Positions 32,512 to 39,701 of a stretch of DNA of 39,701 bases are shown here, in pieces. Both the position numbers and the translations under genes were made by a program. The notes under the pieces are model-generated. The model was not told the origin of the DNA, made no database searches, and saw only the letters and a program-made list of their open reading frames with translations. The stretch lies in assembly GCA_025360645.1 (NCBI GenBank), contig JANYBT010000136.1:1-39701 (forward strand). Direction: 5' to 3'. This DNA is from Acidobacteriaceae bacterium (lineage in GTDB: Bacteria; Acidobacteriota; Terriglobia; Terriglobales; Acidobacteriaceae). Positions within the stretch are counted from its first letter, which is position 1. The number at the start of each line of letters is the position of its first letter.

Positions 32512-32700
32512 GCTTGGATATTTCCGTAAAAAAAGAAGCCTCCGATAAGGGGGCCTAAAAGAGGAATGGCCCCTGAGTCCGACGCGCTTGCAGCGCGCTT
32601 ACGATACCCTATGGGCGTCGCGGTTTCCTCAGGATTTACCCATCCCTACAATTCCTAATAGAACATTCCACGCGACAAAGCACACTTTTTCTCGATCAAC

Positions 32701-32730
32701 TTGACTCCTCGCCGCCCCAAGCCCCACAAT
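32701..32730 (+). promoter_or_regulatory. Possible promoter of the DUF6580 gene
   Basis: TTGACT (32701-32706) and CACAAT (32725-32730), spaced 18 nt, match the sigma-70 consensus in five and four of six positions. Transcription would start near 32737, about 17 nt before the ATG at 32754. Confidence 0.4.
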
Positions 32731-32753
32731 CAAGAATCGTGGAAGAGGTGACC

Positions 32754-33272
32754 ATGTTGGCTTTTCTGTTTCTGATTTTTGCGGTTGCTGTCCGGTTTCT
32801 GCCGCATCCGCTGGCATTTACTCCGGTCGCGGCGGCGCTGCTGTTCTTTGGCGCTCGCGCGTCGCGCCGCTACATGTGGGCTCCGCTCGCATTGTTGGCG
32901 GTCTCTGACGTCGTTCTCACCAAATTTGTCTATGCCTACCCCTTCTCCTGGGACCACTTTGTGACCTGGGCGTGGTATGCGGCGATCCTGTGGCTGGGCA
33001 CCAATCTGCGCCAGAATGCCAGCGTGTTGCGGGTAGTGGCGGCGGCAATGGCCAGCTCGGTGTCGTTTTTCCTGCTCAGCAACTTCGCGGTCTGGGCGGC
33101 CTGGAACATGTACCCCAAGACGTTTGACGGCCTGATGACATCCTACGTGCTCGGCCTGCCCTTCTTCCGTCAGGGCGTGCAAGGCGACCTGCTCTTCACC
33201 GGCTTGTTTTTTGCGACACCCATCCTGATGCGGGCACTTTCAGGAAAGCCGGCCACCAGCGAAGCCATCTAG
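32754..33272 (+). CDS. DUF6580-type membrane protein
   Basis: A 172-residue integral membrane protein. The first helix is LAFLFLIFAVAVRFLPHP, followed by NFTPI-like LAFTPVAAALLFFGARASRRY. Later come VSDVVLTKFVYAYPFSWDHF and FLLSNFAVWAAWNMYPKTFDGLMTSYVLGLPFFRQGVQGDLLFTGLFF, which carry the family's conserved SNFxVW and MYPxT motifs. Five or six helices are visible. Function is unknown. An in-frame GTG at 32739 is possible, but AGAGG precedes the ATG at 32754 at suitable spacing. It is followed by its own terminator, so it is probably monocistronic. Confidence 0.78.
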   Translation: MLAFLFLIFAVAVRFLPHPLAFTPVAAALLFFGARASRRYMWAPLALLAVSDVVLTKFVYAYPFSWDHFVTWAWYAAILWLGTNLRQNASVLRVVAAAMASSVSFFLLSNFAVWAAWNMYPKTFDGLMTSYVLGLPFFRQGVQGDLLFTGLFFATPILMRALSGKPATSEAI

Positions 33273-33296
33273 TCGCGCAGATAGCAAAGATTCGGA

Positions 33297-33325
33297 ACGG
33301 GCGGGCTGGTCAGCTCGCCCGTTTT
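33297..33325 (+). terminator. Intrinsic terminator after the DUF6580 gene
   Basis: ACGGGCG with GCT (33297-33307) pairs with AGC and CGCCCGT (33312-33322), with one G-T position and a 4-nt loop GGTC, followed by TTTTGCTTTT. It lies 24 nt after the stop codon. Confidence 0.8.
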
Positions 33326-33468
33326 GCTTTTGTGGCGCGGCGTTTCGGATGTTTGATTCGGCTGGATGCGCCCATTTACACTCAAAATTCAAATCAAAAC
33401 ATGTAGAAAGACTGCCCGGCCTTCAGAGAAAGCGGCAGAAACCCTATCTGTAGAAGCAGGTTGGCATT

Positions 33469-35433
33469 ATGGCGGAAACGATAGACGCGGCGGAAATCAT
33501 TCATGTAAAGCTGCCCGACGGCAGCGTGAAGGACGTACCCAGAGGCACCACGGCGCTCGACGTGGCGCGGGGGATCAGTCCGCGGCTGGCGGATGCCGCG
33601 CTGGCGGCCAAGGCGGACGGAAACTTGATCGACCTGACGCGTCCGCTGGAGCAGGACACCGAACTGCGCATACTCACCGAGAAAGACGCCGAGTCGCTGG
33701 AAGTGTACCGGCACTCGTCGGCGCACCTGCTGGCGGCAGCGGTGCTGGAGCTATTTCCCGAAACCAAGCTGGGGCACGGGCCGGCGACCGAGAACGGCTT
33801 CTTCTACGATTTCTACCGTCCCACGCCGTTTACCCGCGAAGACCTGGAGAAGATCGAAAAGAAGATGCAGCAACTGGCGCAGCAGAATCTACCGTATGCG
33901 CGCGAATTTTTGCCGAGGGACCAGGGACTGGAGCGCTTCAAGGGGGAAGGCGACTTCATGAAGTGCCACTTCATTGAACAGTTCACCAAGCCCGACGAAA
34001 AGATTTCGATTTACAAGACGGGAAAGTTTTTGGACTTCTGCCGCGGGCCGCACCTGCCCTCGACCGGCAAGATCAAGGCGTTCAAGCTGCTGAGCATCGC
34101 GGGTGCGTATTGGCTGGGCGATGAGAAGAACCAACAGCTGCAGCGGATTTACGGCACGTCGTTCTATTCGAAGAAAGAAATGGACGCGTACCTGGCGGCG
34201 ATCGAAGAAGCCAAGAAGCGCGACCATCGCGTTCTGGGGCAGCAACTCGATTTGTTTTCCATTCAGGAGCTGGCGGGGCCGGGGCTGATCTTCTGGCATC
34301 CCAAGGGCGGAATCATCCGCAAAGAGATGGAAGACTGGATGCGCGAGGAATACGTGGCGCGCGGCTACTCGCTGGTCTATACGCCGCATGTGGCGCGGCG
34401 GCAGTTGTGGCAGACCTCAGGCCACGAAGGCTACTACGCCGAGAATATGTATGACGTGATGGAGCTGGACGATGCGGAATACCGCATGAAGCCGATGAAT
34501 TGTCCGTTCCACATTTTGATTTACAAAGACGCGCTGAAGTCGTACCGCGACCTGCCGCAGCGCTACGGCGAACTGGGCACGGTGTACCGCTACGAGCGCT
34601 CGGGCGTGATGCACGGGCTGCTGCGGGTGCGCGGCTTTACCCAGGACGACGCGCACATTTTCTGCACTCCCGAACAAATTGAAGACGAGATCGTGGGCTG
34701 CATGGATTTTGCTTTGGCGGTGCTCAAGGCCTTCGGCTTCGAGAAATACCAGGCGGAACTTTCCACCTGGAACCCGGACGACAAGAAGAGCTTCCAGGGC
34801 ACCGACGAACAATGGGAAACCGCGAACCACTCGCTGGAAAATGCGTTGAAGCGGCGGAACATTGAGTTCAAGACCATTCCTGGGGAAGCCGCGTTTTACG
34901 GTCCCAAGATCGACTTCAAACTGGTGGATGCAATTGGCCGGCTGTGGCAGCTCTCGACCATCCAATTCGATTTCACCCTGCCCCAGCGCTTCGATCTGGA
35001 ATACGTGGCCGAAGACGGCACCCGCAAGCAGCCGGTGATGGTGCATCGCGCGCTGTTTGGTTCGATCGAACGCTTTTTCGGGGTGCTAATTGAGCACTAT
35101 GCGGGAGCGTTCCCGGTGTGGCTGTCGCCGGTGCAGGTGGCAATGATTCCCATTGCCGAGCGCCATGTGGAGTACGCAGACAAAGTTGCGGCGCAGTTGA
35201 AAGCGGCGGGAGTGCGAGTGCATGTGGATGGGCGCAACGAAAAGATGAATGCGAAAATCCGCGAACACGCCATGCAGAAGGTGCCATTCCTGCTGGTGGT
35301 AGGCGACAAGGAAGCGGAGGCAGACAGGGTGAACGTCCGCACCCGCGGCCAGGAAAAGACTGAAGACATGGCAGCAGGAGATTTTGTGGAGAAGATCAAG
35401 AAGCTGATCGCGGAGAAGAGTGCGGGGGTGTAG
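33469..35433 (+). CDS. thrS: Threonyl-tRNA synthetase
   Basis: Charges tRNA-Thr; 654 residues. A TGS domain is at about 10-70. The editing domain follows with RHSSAHLL (H82 and H86) and a C-R-G-P-H segment near 189. The class II catalytic core contains NCPFHILIYK, VYRYERSGVMHGLLRVRGFTQDDAH and the C-terminal HRALFGSIERFFGVLIEHYAG. Zinc ligands C345, H396 and H526 are all present. The anticodon-binding domain starts near LSPVQVAMIPIAERH. The start ATG at 33469 has AGG/TTGG upstream and fits the family. The usual infC partner does not follow; an accessory stretch lies downstream instead. No T-box was recognised upstream. Confidence 0.97.
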   Translation: MAETIDAAEIIHVKLPDGSVKDVPRGTTALDVARGISPRLADAALAAKADGNLIDLTRPLEQDTELRILTEKDAESLEVYRHSSAHLLAAAVLELFPETKLGHGPATENGFFYDFYRPTPFTREDLEKIEKKMQQLAQQNLPYAREFLPRDQGLERFKGEGDFMKCHFIEQFTKPDEKISIYKTGKFLDFCRGPHLPSTGKIKAFKLLSIAGAYWLGDEKNQQLQRIYGTSFYSKKEMDAYLAAIEEAKKRDHRVLGQQLDLFSIQELAGPGLIFWHPKGGIIRKEMEDWMREEYVARGYSLVYTPHVARRQLWQTSGHEGYYAENMYDVMELDDAEYRMKPMNCPFHILIYKDALKSYRDLPQRYGELGTVYRYERSGVMHGLLRVRGFTQDDAHIFCTPEQIEDEIVGCMDFALAVLKAFGFEKYQAELSTWNPDDKKSFQGTDEQWETANHSLENALKRRNIEFKTIPGEAAFYGPKIDFKLVDAIGRLWQLSTIQFDFTLPQRFDLEYVAEDGTRKQPVMVHRALFGSIERFFGVLIEHYAGAFPVWLSPVQVAMIPIAERHVEYADKVAAQLKAAGVRVHVDGRNEKMNAKIREHAMQKVPFLLVVGDKEAEADRVNVRTRGQEKTEDMAAGDFVEKIKKLIAEKSAGV

Positions 35434-35619
35434 GGGGGCGGTGGCCACCAAATAGGTGTCGCGAGATTGGCCGTAGGCTCCGGCTACGCTGGCGGAGAGA
35501 TGCTCGGATGGACAGGGGCTCTGTGCTGCGCAAACACTGCGTGATGCGGGAGGGCGACCGAAGAAAAAAGGAGGGCGAGCCCCCGAAGTGGTCTTAGGAG
35601 GAAAAAGGTTGGACCTACC

Positions 35620-35781
35620 CTACCCGTTTACCAATTTCCACTTGCGACGAGCATCATCCTCAGTTTCGCGGGACGTGTGCCAGCTTACTGTAACCTTACC
35701 GCAACTTTTGCACCGCTCACCCTCTGATGTCTGTTGCTGTCGCCTGCACTTCCCGCAAAAGTAAACTTCATCTCCAGACAT
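35620..35781 (-). CDS. Small zinc-ribbon protein
   Basis: A 53-residue reading starts with ATG at 35781 (MSGDEVYFCGKCRRQQQ) and ends KWKLVNG before TAG at 35620-35622. It contains two cysteine pairs, CGKC at residues 9-12 and CKSC at 24-27, as in a zinc ribbon. GGAG lies about 9 nt upstream of the ATG. It is 58 nt downstream of the TPR/membrane protein gene on the same strand, so the two probably share a transcript. The rest of the sequence has no recognisable function. Its small size makes automated calling likely to miss it. The presence of the ribosome-binding site, paired cysteines and neighbouring gene support it as real. Confidence 0.62.
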   Translation of the reverse strand: MSGDEVYFCGKCRRQQQTSEGERCKSCGKVTVSWHTSRETEDDARRKWKLVNG

Positions 35782-35839
35782 TTATGATCTCCGCGGTCGA
35801 TAGCCCATTGGGGGGGACAAACAGTACTGACGCATCCCT

Positions 35840-36511
35840 CTATTTGCGCTTGGCGAAAAAATACAACACTCCCCCGACAAATGGCACAGGAAACATCAAA
35901 AGGATGATGAGAAGCAGCCAACTGCCTCGAAACTTCTTCTTGTAACCCCGCATCGCATTGACTTCGCGGAGTGCAGGGACGCTCAGTTCACCAGCGGGCT
36001 CCAATTCCAGACACCTCTCAAAATGTTGCAGTGCTTCCGCCGACTTGTACTCCGATTCGTAAAGCAGACCTAGCATGTAGTGAGCATCCGCAAACTCTGT
36101 CACTGCAAGCGAGCTATTGAAGAATTGCTTCGCCGATTCAGGGGATCCATAGACCATTTCGACCTCTCCCCGCCTGTACTGGATCATAGCCCGAAATTGG
36201 ACCACGCCAAAAACTCCATCCCGTGTCTCAATGCTCGCTTGCGGATCGAGCTTGGCCGCCTTCTCAGTCTCATCGCTGGCAAGATTCAGGTCATTTACTA
36301 GCACCCCTTTTTGTTGTTTCAGCTGTCGACCACCTCGGACTGTATTGACCATCCCTTGTAAAAAGGGCGCATCAGATTCATTAACCTGAGCGTTGTAAGC
36401 CAGCGCACGCTGTCGGAAGTCCTCGGTCGCCTTCTCGACATCGGCTAGAAAGCTATACGCTCTTTTACGATAAACTCCCGGTGTTGCAAGCCCGGCAGCC
36501 GCATCGTTCAT
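35840..36511 (-). CDS. TPR-like protein with C-terminal membrane anchor
   Basis: A 223-residue protein. The middle (about residues 95-175) has TPR-like helix pairs (FRAMIQYRRGEVEMVYGSPESAKQFFNSSLAVTEFADAHYMLGLLYESEYKSAEALQHFERCLELEP). The C-terminus is one transmembrane helix (SWLLLIILLMFPVPFVGGVLYFFAKRK, about 197-220) ending with a basic tail, so the soluble part is anchored to the membrane. GGAGG precedes the ATG at 36511. Function is unknown. GC content is lower than in housekeeping genes nearby, which may mean horizontal acquisition. Confidence 0.75.
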   Translation of the reverse strand: MNDAAAGLATPGVYRKRAYSFLADVEKATEDFRQRALAYNAQVNESDAPFLQGMVNTVRGGRQLKQQKGVLVNDLNLASDETEKAAKLDPQASIETRDGVFGVVQFRAMIQYRRGEVEMVYGSPESAKQFFNSSLAVTEFADAHYMLGLLYESEYKSAEALQHFERCLELEPAGELSVPALREVNAMRGYKKKFRGSWLLLIILLMFPVPFVGGVLYFFAKRK

Positions 36512-36922
36512 AGATAACCTCCTTCAAGCTACTGACTAGGAAATCAACCCGCTTCAAACAGCACATTTGCACGGGAGAATGAACTATCTTGCCTTCGTGA
36601 CCTCATCTCCCCTTGGACATTTCATTACGTTTACCAGCAAGCCCGCCTTCGCATGATCGATGCACACGTAGAACCCAACATCGACCGCACCAGAATGCCT
36701 TTTTAAGACCAATTTGGTGCCCGCCCGGTACGCATTGAACTCTTGTACTCACGTCGCCCGGCCCTTAGTAGCCGAAATCTCCTTAGCGTTTGAAAAACGC
36801 CACAGTCATACACCTGTTCGCTACAATTGAACCAACTTTTTTCAAGACTCTTCCGCCAGCCTGTCGCCCATACGGCCCCATCCGGAATTACACCGTTTCG
36901 CGTGCTCTTTGACGACTTCCGT
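36512..36922. other. 411-nt region without a supported gene
   Basis: This stretch lies between the TPR/membrane gene and the Abi_C fragment. GC content is lower than in the operon region. No complete ORF with a recognisable product, RNA gene, or terminator was found. A poly-T run at about 36837-36843 is present without a clear stem. It may be decayed accessory DNA. Confidence 0.4.
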
Positions 36923-37336
36923 TCAACTTGACCTTTCTGCCCACGCCTCAAGAACGAACGTAGCCAGCGTGCACACTGAAGCCGCAGCCAGTCGGGCGTG
37001 GCGGGGTTTGAGCTTGTAGTTCTTGTGGCCGTGCCCGTGAGCGGAACTCTTATGCGTGCGAAGGCCGCCCGTGCCGTCCACAATCGATGCCAGACCACCC
37101 AGAATCTTCCGCAGGTCTTCGTCCTGCACGGAGGAAGGGTCGAAATTGAGATGCTTACGCACGACATTCCACAGAGGATTTATACTTTCGTCTGCTGGCA
37201 AATCAAGTTGTTCGTCTGTAATGTAGATCTTAAATAGCGATTCGAGAAGGGCGCAGGATGCAGTGACGGCGGCTGGCGGATCGCTCTCGATGTTGTTGAA
37301 GATGCGGTCAAACTCTATTTGCGGCGTGATTGACAC
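36923..37336 (-). pseudogene. Abi_C (abortive infection) C-terminal fragment
   Basis: A 137-residue reading matches the Abi_C domain (PF14355-like). It has IEFDRIFNNIESDPPAAVTASCALLESLFKIYITDEQLDLP, LWNVVRKHLNFDPSSVQDEDLRKILGGLASIVDGTGGLRTH and KSSAHGHGHKNYKLKPRHARLAAASVCTLATF. Family members are usually about twice this size, with a separate N-terminal part that is missing. The only start is a GTG at 37334-37336 that lies within the first bases of a palindrome and has no properly spaced ribosome-binding site. The frame is closed just upstream by TAG. I read this as the 3' end of a larger phage-defence-type gene cut off at the palindrome. Confidence 0.72.
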
Positions 37337-37367
37337 ATCCTATACAATGTGACATTGTATAGGATGT
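37335..37367. promoter_or_regulatory. Perfect 16+16-bp palindrome at the Abi_C/PIN junction
   Basis: ACATCCTATACAATGT (37335-37350) is perfectly complementary to 37352-37367, with a single spacer G at 37351. It ends 3 nt before the PIN toxin ATG (37371) and contains TATACAAT and TATAGGAT, close to -10 hexamers. AGGA at 37361-37364 is the only candidate ribosome-binding site for the toxin. It is likely the operator bound by the toxin-antitoxin complex, and its transcript could hide the ribosome-binding site in a hairpin (inference). Confidence 0.7.
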
Positions 37368-37370
37368 CAC

Positions 37371-37796
37371 ATGATAAAGATCGTTCTAGACACCTCGGTC
37401 GTAGTCGCGGGATTGCGCACTCGGTTGGGAGCGGGAAACGCGGTTCTCCGGCTGGTGGCCCAGCGACGGCTGGTGGTCTTGGCAACTCCACCACTATTTT
37501 TGGAGTACGAGGAGGTGTTGAAGCGTCCGGAGCATCGCCTGGTTCATGGGCTTCCACTCGATGCGATCGACGAGTTTCTGGCGGAGTTGGCCGCACTAGT
37601 CGAGCCGGTCGACGTTCATTTTCAGTGGAGGCCGCAAACCCGCGATGCGAATGACGAGATGGTTCTGGAAGCGGCCATCAATGGCCATGCGGATGCGCTG
37701 GTAACATACAATGTCGCCGATTTTGCCGGGGCGGTGGAGCGTTTTGGAATTGCGGTGTTGCGTCCGGGGGACGTGCTAAGGAGGGTGAAACCATGA
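37371..37796 (+). CDS. PIN-domain toxin of a type II toxin-antitoxin pair
   Basis: A 141-residue PIN-domain protein, expected to be a metal-dependent ribonuclease. Acidic residues are in place: D7 (IVLDTSVVV), E45 or nearby (FLEYEEVL), D92/D95 (RDANDEMVLEAA) and D117 (YNVADF). It belongs to the COG1569-type putative PIN-family toxins. The gene starts 3 nt after a perfect palindrome, with AGGA as ribosome-binding site. Its stop overlaps the start of the antitoxin gene (ATGA, 37793-37796), so translation is probably coupled. The toxin-first order is typical of this PIN/RHH subgroup. No damage to the catalytic residues was seen. Confidence 0.88.
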   Translation: MIKIVLDTSVVVAGLRTRLGAGNAVLRLVAQRRLVVLATPPLFLEYEEVLKRPEHRLVHGLPLDAIDEFLAELAALVEPVDVHFQWRPQTRDANDEMVLEAAINGHADALVTYNVADFAGAVERFGIAVLRPGDVLRRVKP

Positions 37797-38056
37797 GTCG
37801 AGCTACGTATCCATTGAAGCTGCCCCTTTCCATCAAGAAAGCGGCGCAGCGGCTGGCGAAAGAAGATGGCGTGTCGTTGAACCAATGGATCGCGGTGGCG
37901 GTCGCTGAAAAAGTTGGCGTGGTGGAAACTGCAGCCGAGTTTTTCAAGAAGCGTGCCGGAGACGCCACTGGCGAGGGGCTGATGAAGTTTCTTCGCACCG
38001 CACCCAAACTCGCGCCCGAGCCAGGGGACGTATGTGACTCGGGGAAGTCGGCATGA
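37793..38056 (+). CDS. Ribbon-helix-helix antitoxin
   Basis: An 87-residue protein with a ribbon-helix-helix domain at about residues 5-45 (YPLKLPLSIKKAAQRLAKEDGVSLNQWIAVAVAEKVG). A probable toxin-binding tail follows (AAEFFKKRAGDATGEGLMKFLRTAP). It should bind the palindrome upstream of the PIN gene and neutralise the toxin. AAGGAGGGTG lies just upstream of the start at 37793 and the two genes overlap. No change in the fold-forming residues was seen. Confidence 0.83.
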   Translation: MSRATYPLKLPLSIKKAAQRLAKEDGVSLNQWIAVAVAEKVGVVETAAEFFKKRAGDATGEGLMKFLRTAPKLAPEPGDVCDSGKSA

Positions 38057-38371
38057 GGTTGCGCGTTGCAGGAGCACCCAGTTCCCCTCCTACTCGCTGC
38101 TAGAGGTATCTTGCAGTGGTCTGCGCCCCGAAACATCCGCGATGATGCTTTTAGTCTTGGCAGACAATCTGGGCAATGCTCGCTGCCGGCGACGCTAAGA
38201 GCGGTTGTGCAGAGGATGAGCGGTCAGGTTTTTGAAGAGCACATGCATCGCCGCCGAAGGTGCAGACGTCATTCCGATCGAAGCGGTGCTTCCTAAGGGC
38301 GTGTCAGAATCTCAAGCGGGGCCCGATCCAGCGGCTGGCCCAAGAGGTCTTGGACCAGCCGCTGGTTTGGT
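38057..38371. other. Intergenic region with a long hairpin
   Basis: This 315-nt stretch between the antitoxin and the convergent M23 gene contains no supported gene. At its right end, CCAGCGGCTGG (38328-38338) pairs with CCAGCCGCTGG (38355-38365). Inside, CCAAGA (38340-38345) pairs with TCTTGG (38348-38353). The combined hairpin has one mismatch. It is a strong structure between convergent genes without a clear T run, so it may be a bidirectional transcription end or an RNA-protecting structure. Confidence 0.6.
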
Positions 38372-39286
38372 CTAGTTGGAGGTGGTCAGTCCCGCCGCCC
38401 TGGCGACGGTGGTGCGCAAGAATTTGTAGGGATTGACCGGGGTGTCGTGGATGCGGACTTCGTAGTGCAAGTGGGGTCCGGTCGAGCGCCCGCTTTGGCC
38501 GACGAAACCAATCACGTCGCCGCGCTGCACCCGCTCCCCGGCTACGACGGAGAAGCTGGCCAAGTGGCCGTAACGCGTGCTGAGGCCGTTGGCGTGGTCA
38601 ATCATCACCAGGCGTCCATAGCCCGAGTACTGCTCGGCAAAGGTCACGATGCCATCCGCCGGGGCCACGACCTGGGTTCCCACGGCCGCGGAAATGTCCA
38701 CGCCGGCATGGAACGCGCCTTCTCCATTGAAGGGATCGGCCCGCTCTCCAAATGATCCGGTCACTGTTCCTTCCACCGGCCACAGGCTGGGCGCCGAATT
38801 CGCGCGGTACCAGTCCGCGGTGGACGAGTTGCTGGTGAGGCCAAGCGAGAGGCCCATAGTGGCTGCGCCACTGAGCGCCGTGGTTTTCAGGACGTAGAGC
38901 TGATCGAGGGAAGAACTGACCTGGGAGGGCTTCATCGCGGTATCGTTGGCGGCCACGATTGACGCCTGGGCGGGTTTCAATCCATAGAACGTGGAAACTT
39001 CGCTGGCGAGCGACCCCAACGAAGCCACTTGCACTTCGCGCTCCTGAGCCACTTGCTCCAGCCGCGAATACTGACCCTTCAGTTGATCTTTTTCGGTGCG
39101 CAGTTGATTAAAGCGCGCGACCTTCATTGCCATGCGAACGTACGAACCGGCCATCCCAGTGAGCCCCAGGAAGCCAAACGCGGTCCCGAGCACAAACACG
39201 TACAAATACTGAATGGGGATGGAAATTTTGTGCAGCCGGCCGTCTTCATCTCGTGCCACAAAAAAAATGTAGAAACGTTTGCGCAA
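38372..39286 (-). CDS. Membrane-anchored M23 peptidoglycan endopeptidase
   Basis: A 304-residue LytM-type peptidase. A short basic cytoplasmic part is followed by a single membrane helix at about 24-48 (IQYLYVFVLGTAFGFLGLTGM) and a coiled coil at 55-90 (FNQLRTEKDQLKGQYSRLEQVAQER). A periplasmic linker precedes the M23 domain (about 168-290), with zinc ligands H193 and D197 (FHAGVD), H241 (YGH), and H272/H274 (PHLHYE). All are present, so it may be an active crosslink hydrolase. The start is TTG at 39286 with AGGGTGG as a weak ribosome-binding site. It is probably involved in cell-wall growth or division. Confidence 0.92.
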   Translation of the reverse strand: MRKRFYIFFVARDEDGRLHKISIPIQYLYVFVLGTAFGFLGLTGMAGSYVRMAMKVARFNQLRTEKDQLKGQYSRLEQVAQEREVQVASLGSLASEVSTFYGLKPAQASIVAANDTAMKPSQVSSSLDQLYVLKTTALSGAATMGLSLGLTSNSSTADWYRANSAPSLWPVEGTVTGSFGERADPFNGEGAFHAGVDISAAVGTQVVAPADGIVTFAEQYSGYGRLVMIDHANGLSTRYGHLASFSVVAGERVQRGDVIGFVGQSGRSTGPHLHYEVRIHDTPVNPYKFLRTTVARAAGLTTSN

Positions 39287-39562
39287 CGGGGGACCACCCT
39301 TAGAGATTTATTTAGCGCCTCCACCGGAATCCCGCCCTTGCGTTGGCTCCGGCTAACGGCGCTTGTTGCCGGACGGCGCTCCGATTTGGATGGAGTTTGC
39401 GACCGTCCAGGTGGCCACACTCGGCCAAGAATTACAGAAAAAAACACAGCTCTGCTGAGGTGCGATGTCTCAGCCTTAACTGATTATGAACGATGTGTGA
39501 AAGTAGCAAACTCGGTTCCCCCCTGTCAACGGCGCCGGTCACAAATGTAGATGCTCCAAAAT
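39287..39562. other. Intergenic region upstream of the M23 gene
   Basis: This 276-nt stretch contains the M23 promoter region and separates it from the insertion-sequence-like end. No clear promoter, RNA gene or small ORF was recognised. Confidence 0.4.
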
Positions 39563-39599
39563 AATGTCACCCCCTAACTGCAACGATAAAATGTCACCC
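39563..39599. repeat. Paired AATGTCACCC repeats, possible insertion-sequence terminus
   Basis: AATGTCACCC occurs at 39563-39572 and again at 39590-39599, 27 bp apart in the same orientation, just before the transposase-like reading. Paired short repeats at one end are typical of transposase-binding termini. The element's other end is outside the window. Confidence 0.5.
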
Positions 39600-39606
39600 T
39601 CGCAGG

Positions 39607-39701
39607 ATGGGGAACTTGAGCCAGCAGGAAGTGCAGCGTTTGCTCGTCTACTGCAGCGCAGTGAACGGCAGGTGCAGCGCCTCAAGCAGCGTTGCCAAGC
39701 C
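39607..39701 (+). pseudogene. 5' fragment of a transposase-like gene, cut by the window end
   Basis: The reading from ATG 39607 begins MGNLSQQEVQRLLV, like the N-terminal helix-turn-helix of ISNCY-type transposases. Further on, a different frame reads LLQRSERQVQRLKQRCQA, like the next part of the same domain. That suggests a small deletion or shift near 39647-39651. Only 95 nt are visible, so the state of the gene cannot be decided. Confidence 0.4.

Noticed and set aside
36700-36850. Possible tRNA on the minus strand (GCG-TTTTTCAAA-CGC stem-loop and GTTCAAT)
   Set aside because: No matching acceptor stem or proper T stem could be drawn.

Overview
The window looks like a high-GC chromosomal segment of an Acidobacteriota bacterium, probably Terriglobia/Acidobacteriales. 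The basis is protein-sequence character, the layout of the ribosomal/RNA-polymerase cluster, and secreted families common in that group (FG-GAP/TIG proteins, carboxypeptidase-regulatory-like proteins, TPR lipidic or periplasmic proteins). The assignment is an inference from recognition, not a search result.

Region 1 (1-13226) is the classical rpmG-trnW-secE-nusG-rplKAJL-rpoBC cluster, all on the plus strand, closed by a strong intrinsic terminator after rpoC. It is housekeeping, but with departures: an 8-bp repeat array in inverted orientation before tRNA-Trp, an acidic NusG N-terminal extension with a 21-bp tandem duplication, unusually long rplJ-rplL (204 nt) and rplL-rpoB (481 nt) spacers with hairpins, and an eight-cysteine insertion in the RpoB N-terminus.

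Region 2 (13236-20095) holds a tight plus-strand run (YihY membrane protein, pyruvate kinase, ABM-domain protein, alpha/beta hydrolase, joined by ATGA, TGATG or longer overlaps), then two minus-strand genes (rhomboid protease, secreted M28 peptidase). Next comes a divergent plus-strand trio: a LysW-like zinc-ribbon protein and two exported carboxypeptidase-regulatory-like proteins.

Region 3 (20197-30778) contains a HigBA-type toxin-antitoxin pair whose toxin carries an in-frame TAG. It also has a six-domain ribosomal protein S1 with about 150 residues of five-residue repeats at its N-terminus, a HIT hydrolase, an FG-GAP repeat protein, NAD-dependent DNA ligase and a secreted TPR protein, followed by a 784-nt stretch without a gene.

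Region 4 (30779-39701) mixes housekeeping genes (YdjM-type membrane protein, DUF6580 protein, ThrRS, M23 endopeptidase) with eroding accessory material: a twice-frameshifted DUF3800 gene, a 53-residue zinc-ribbon gene too short for routine ORF calling beside a TPR/membrane protein, a C-terminal-only Abi_C fragment, a perfect 16+16-bp palindrome, and a PIN/RHH toxin-antitoxin operon. The edge of an insertion-sequence-like element is cut by the window end.

I did not find a clearly new multi-gene system. The best candidates for undescribed biology are the zinc-ribbon insertion in RpoB, the pentad-repeat extension on S1, the LysW-like protein without the carrier tail, and the palindrome at the Abi_C/PIN junction.
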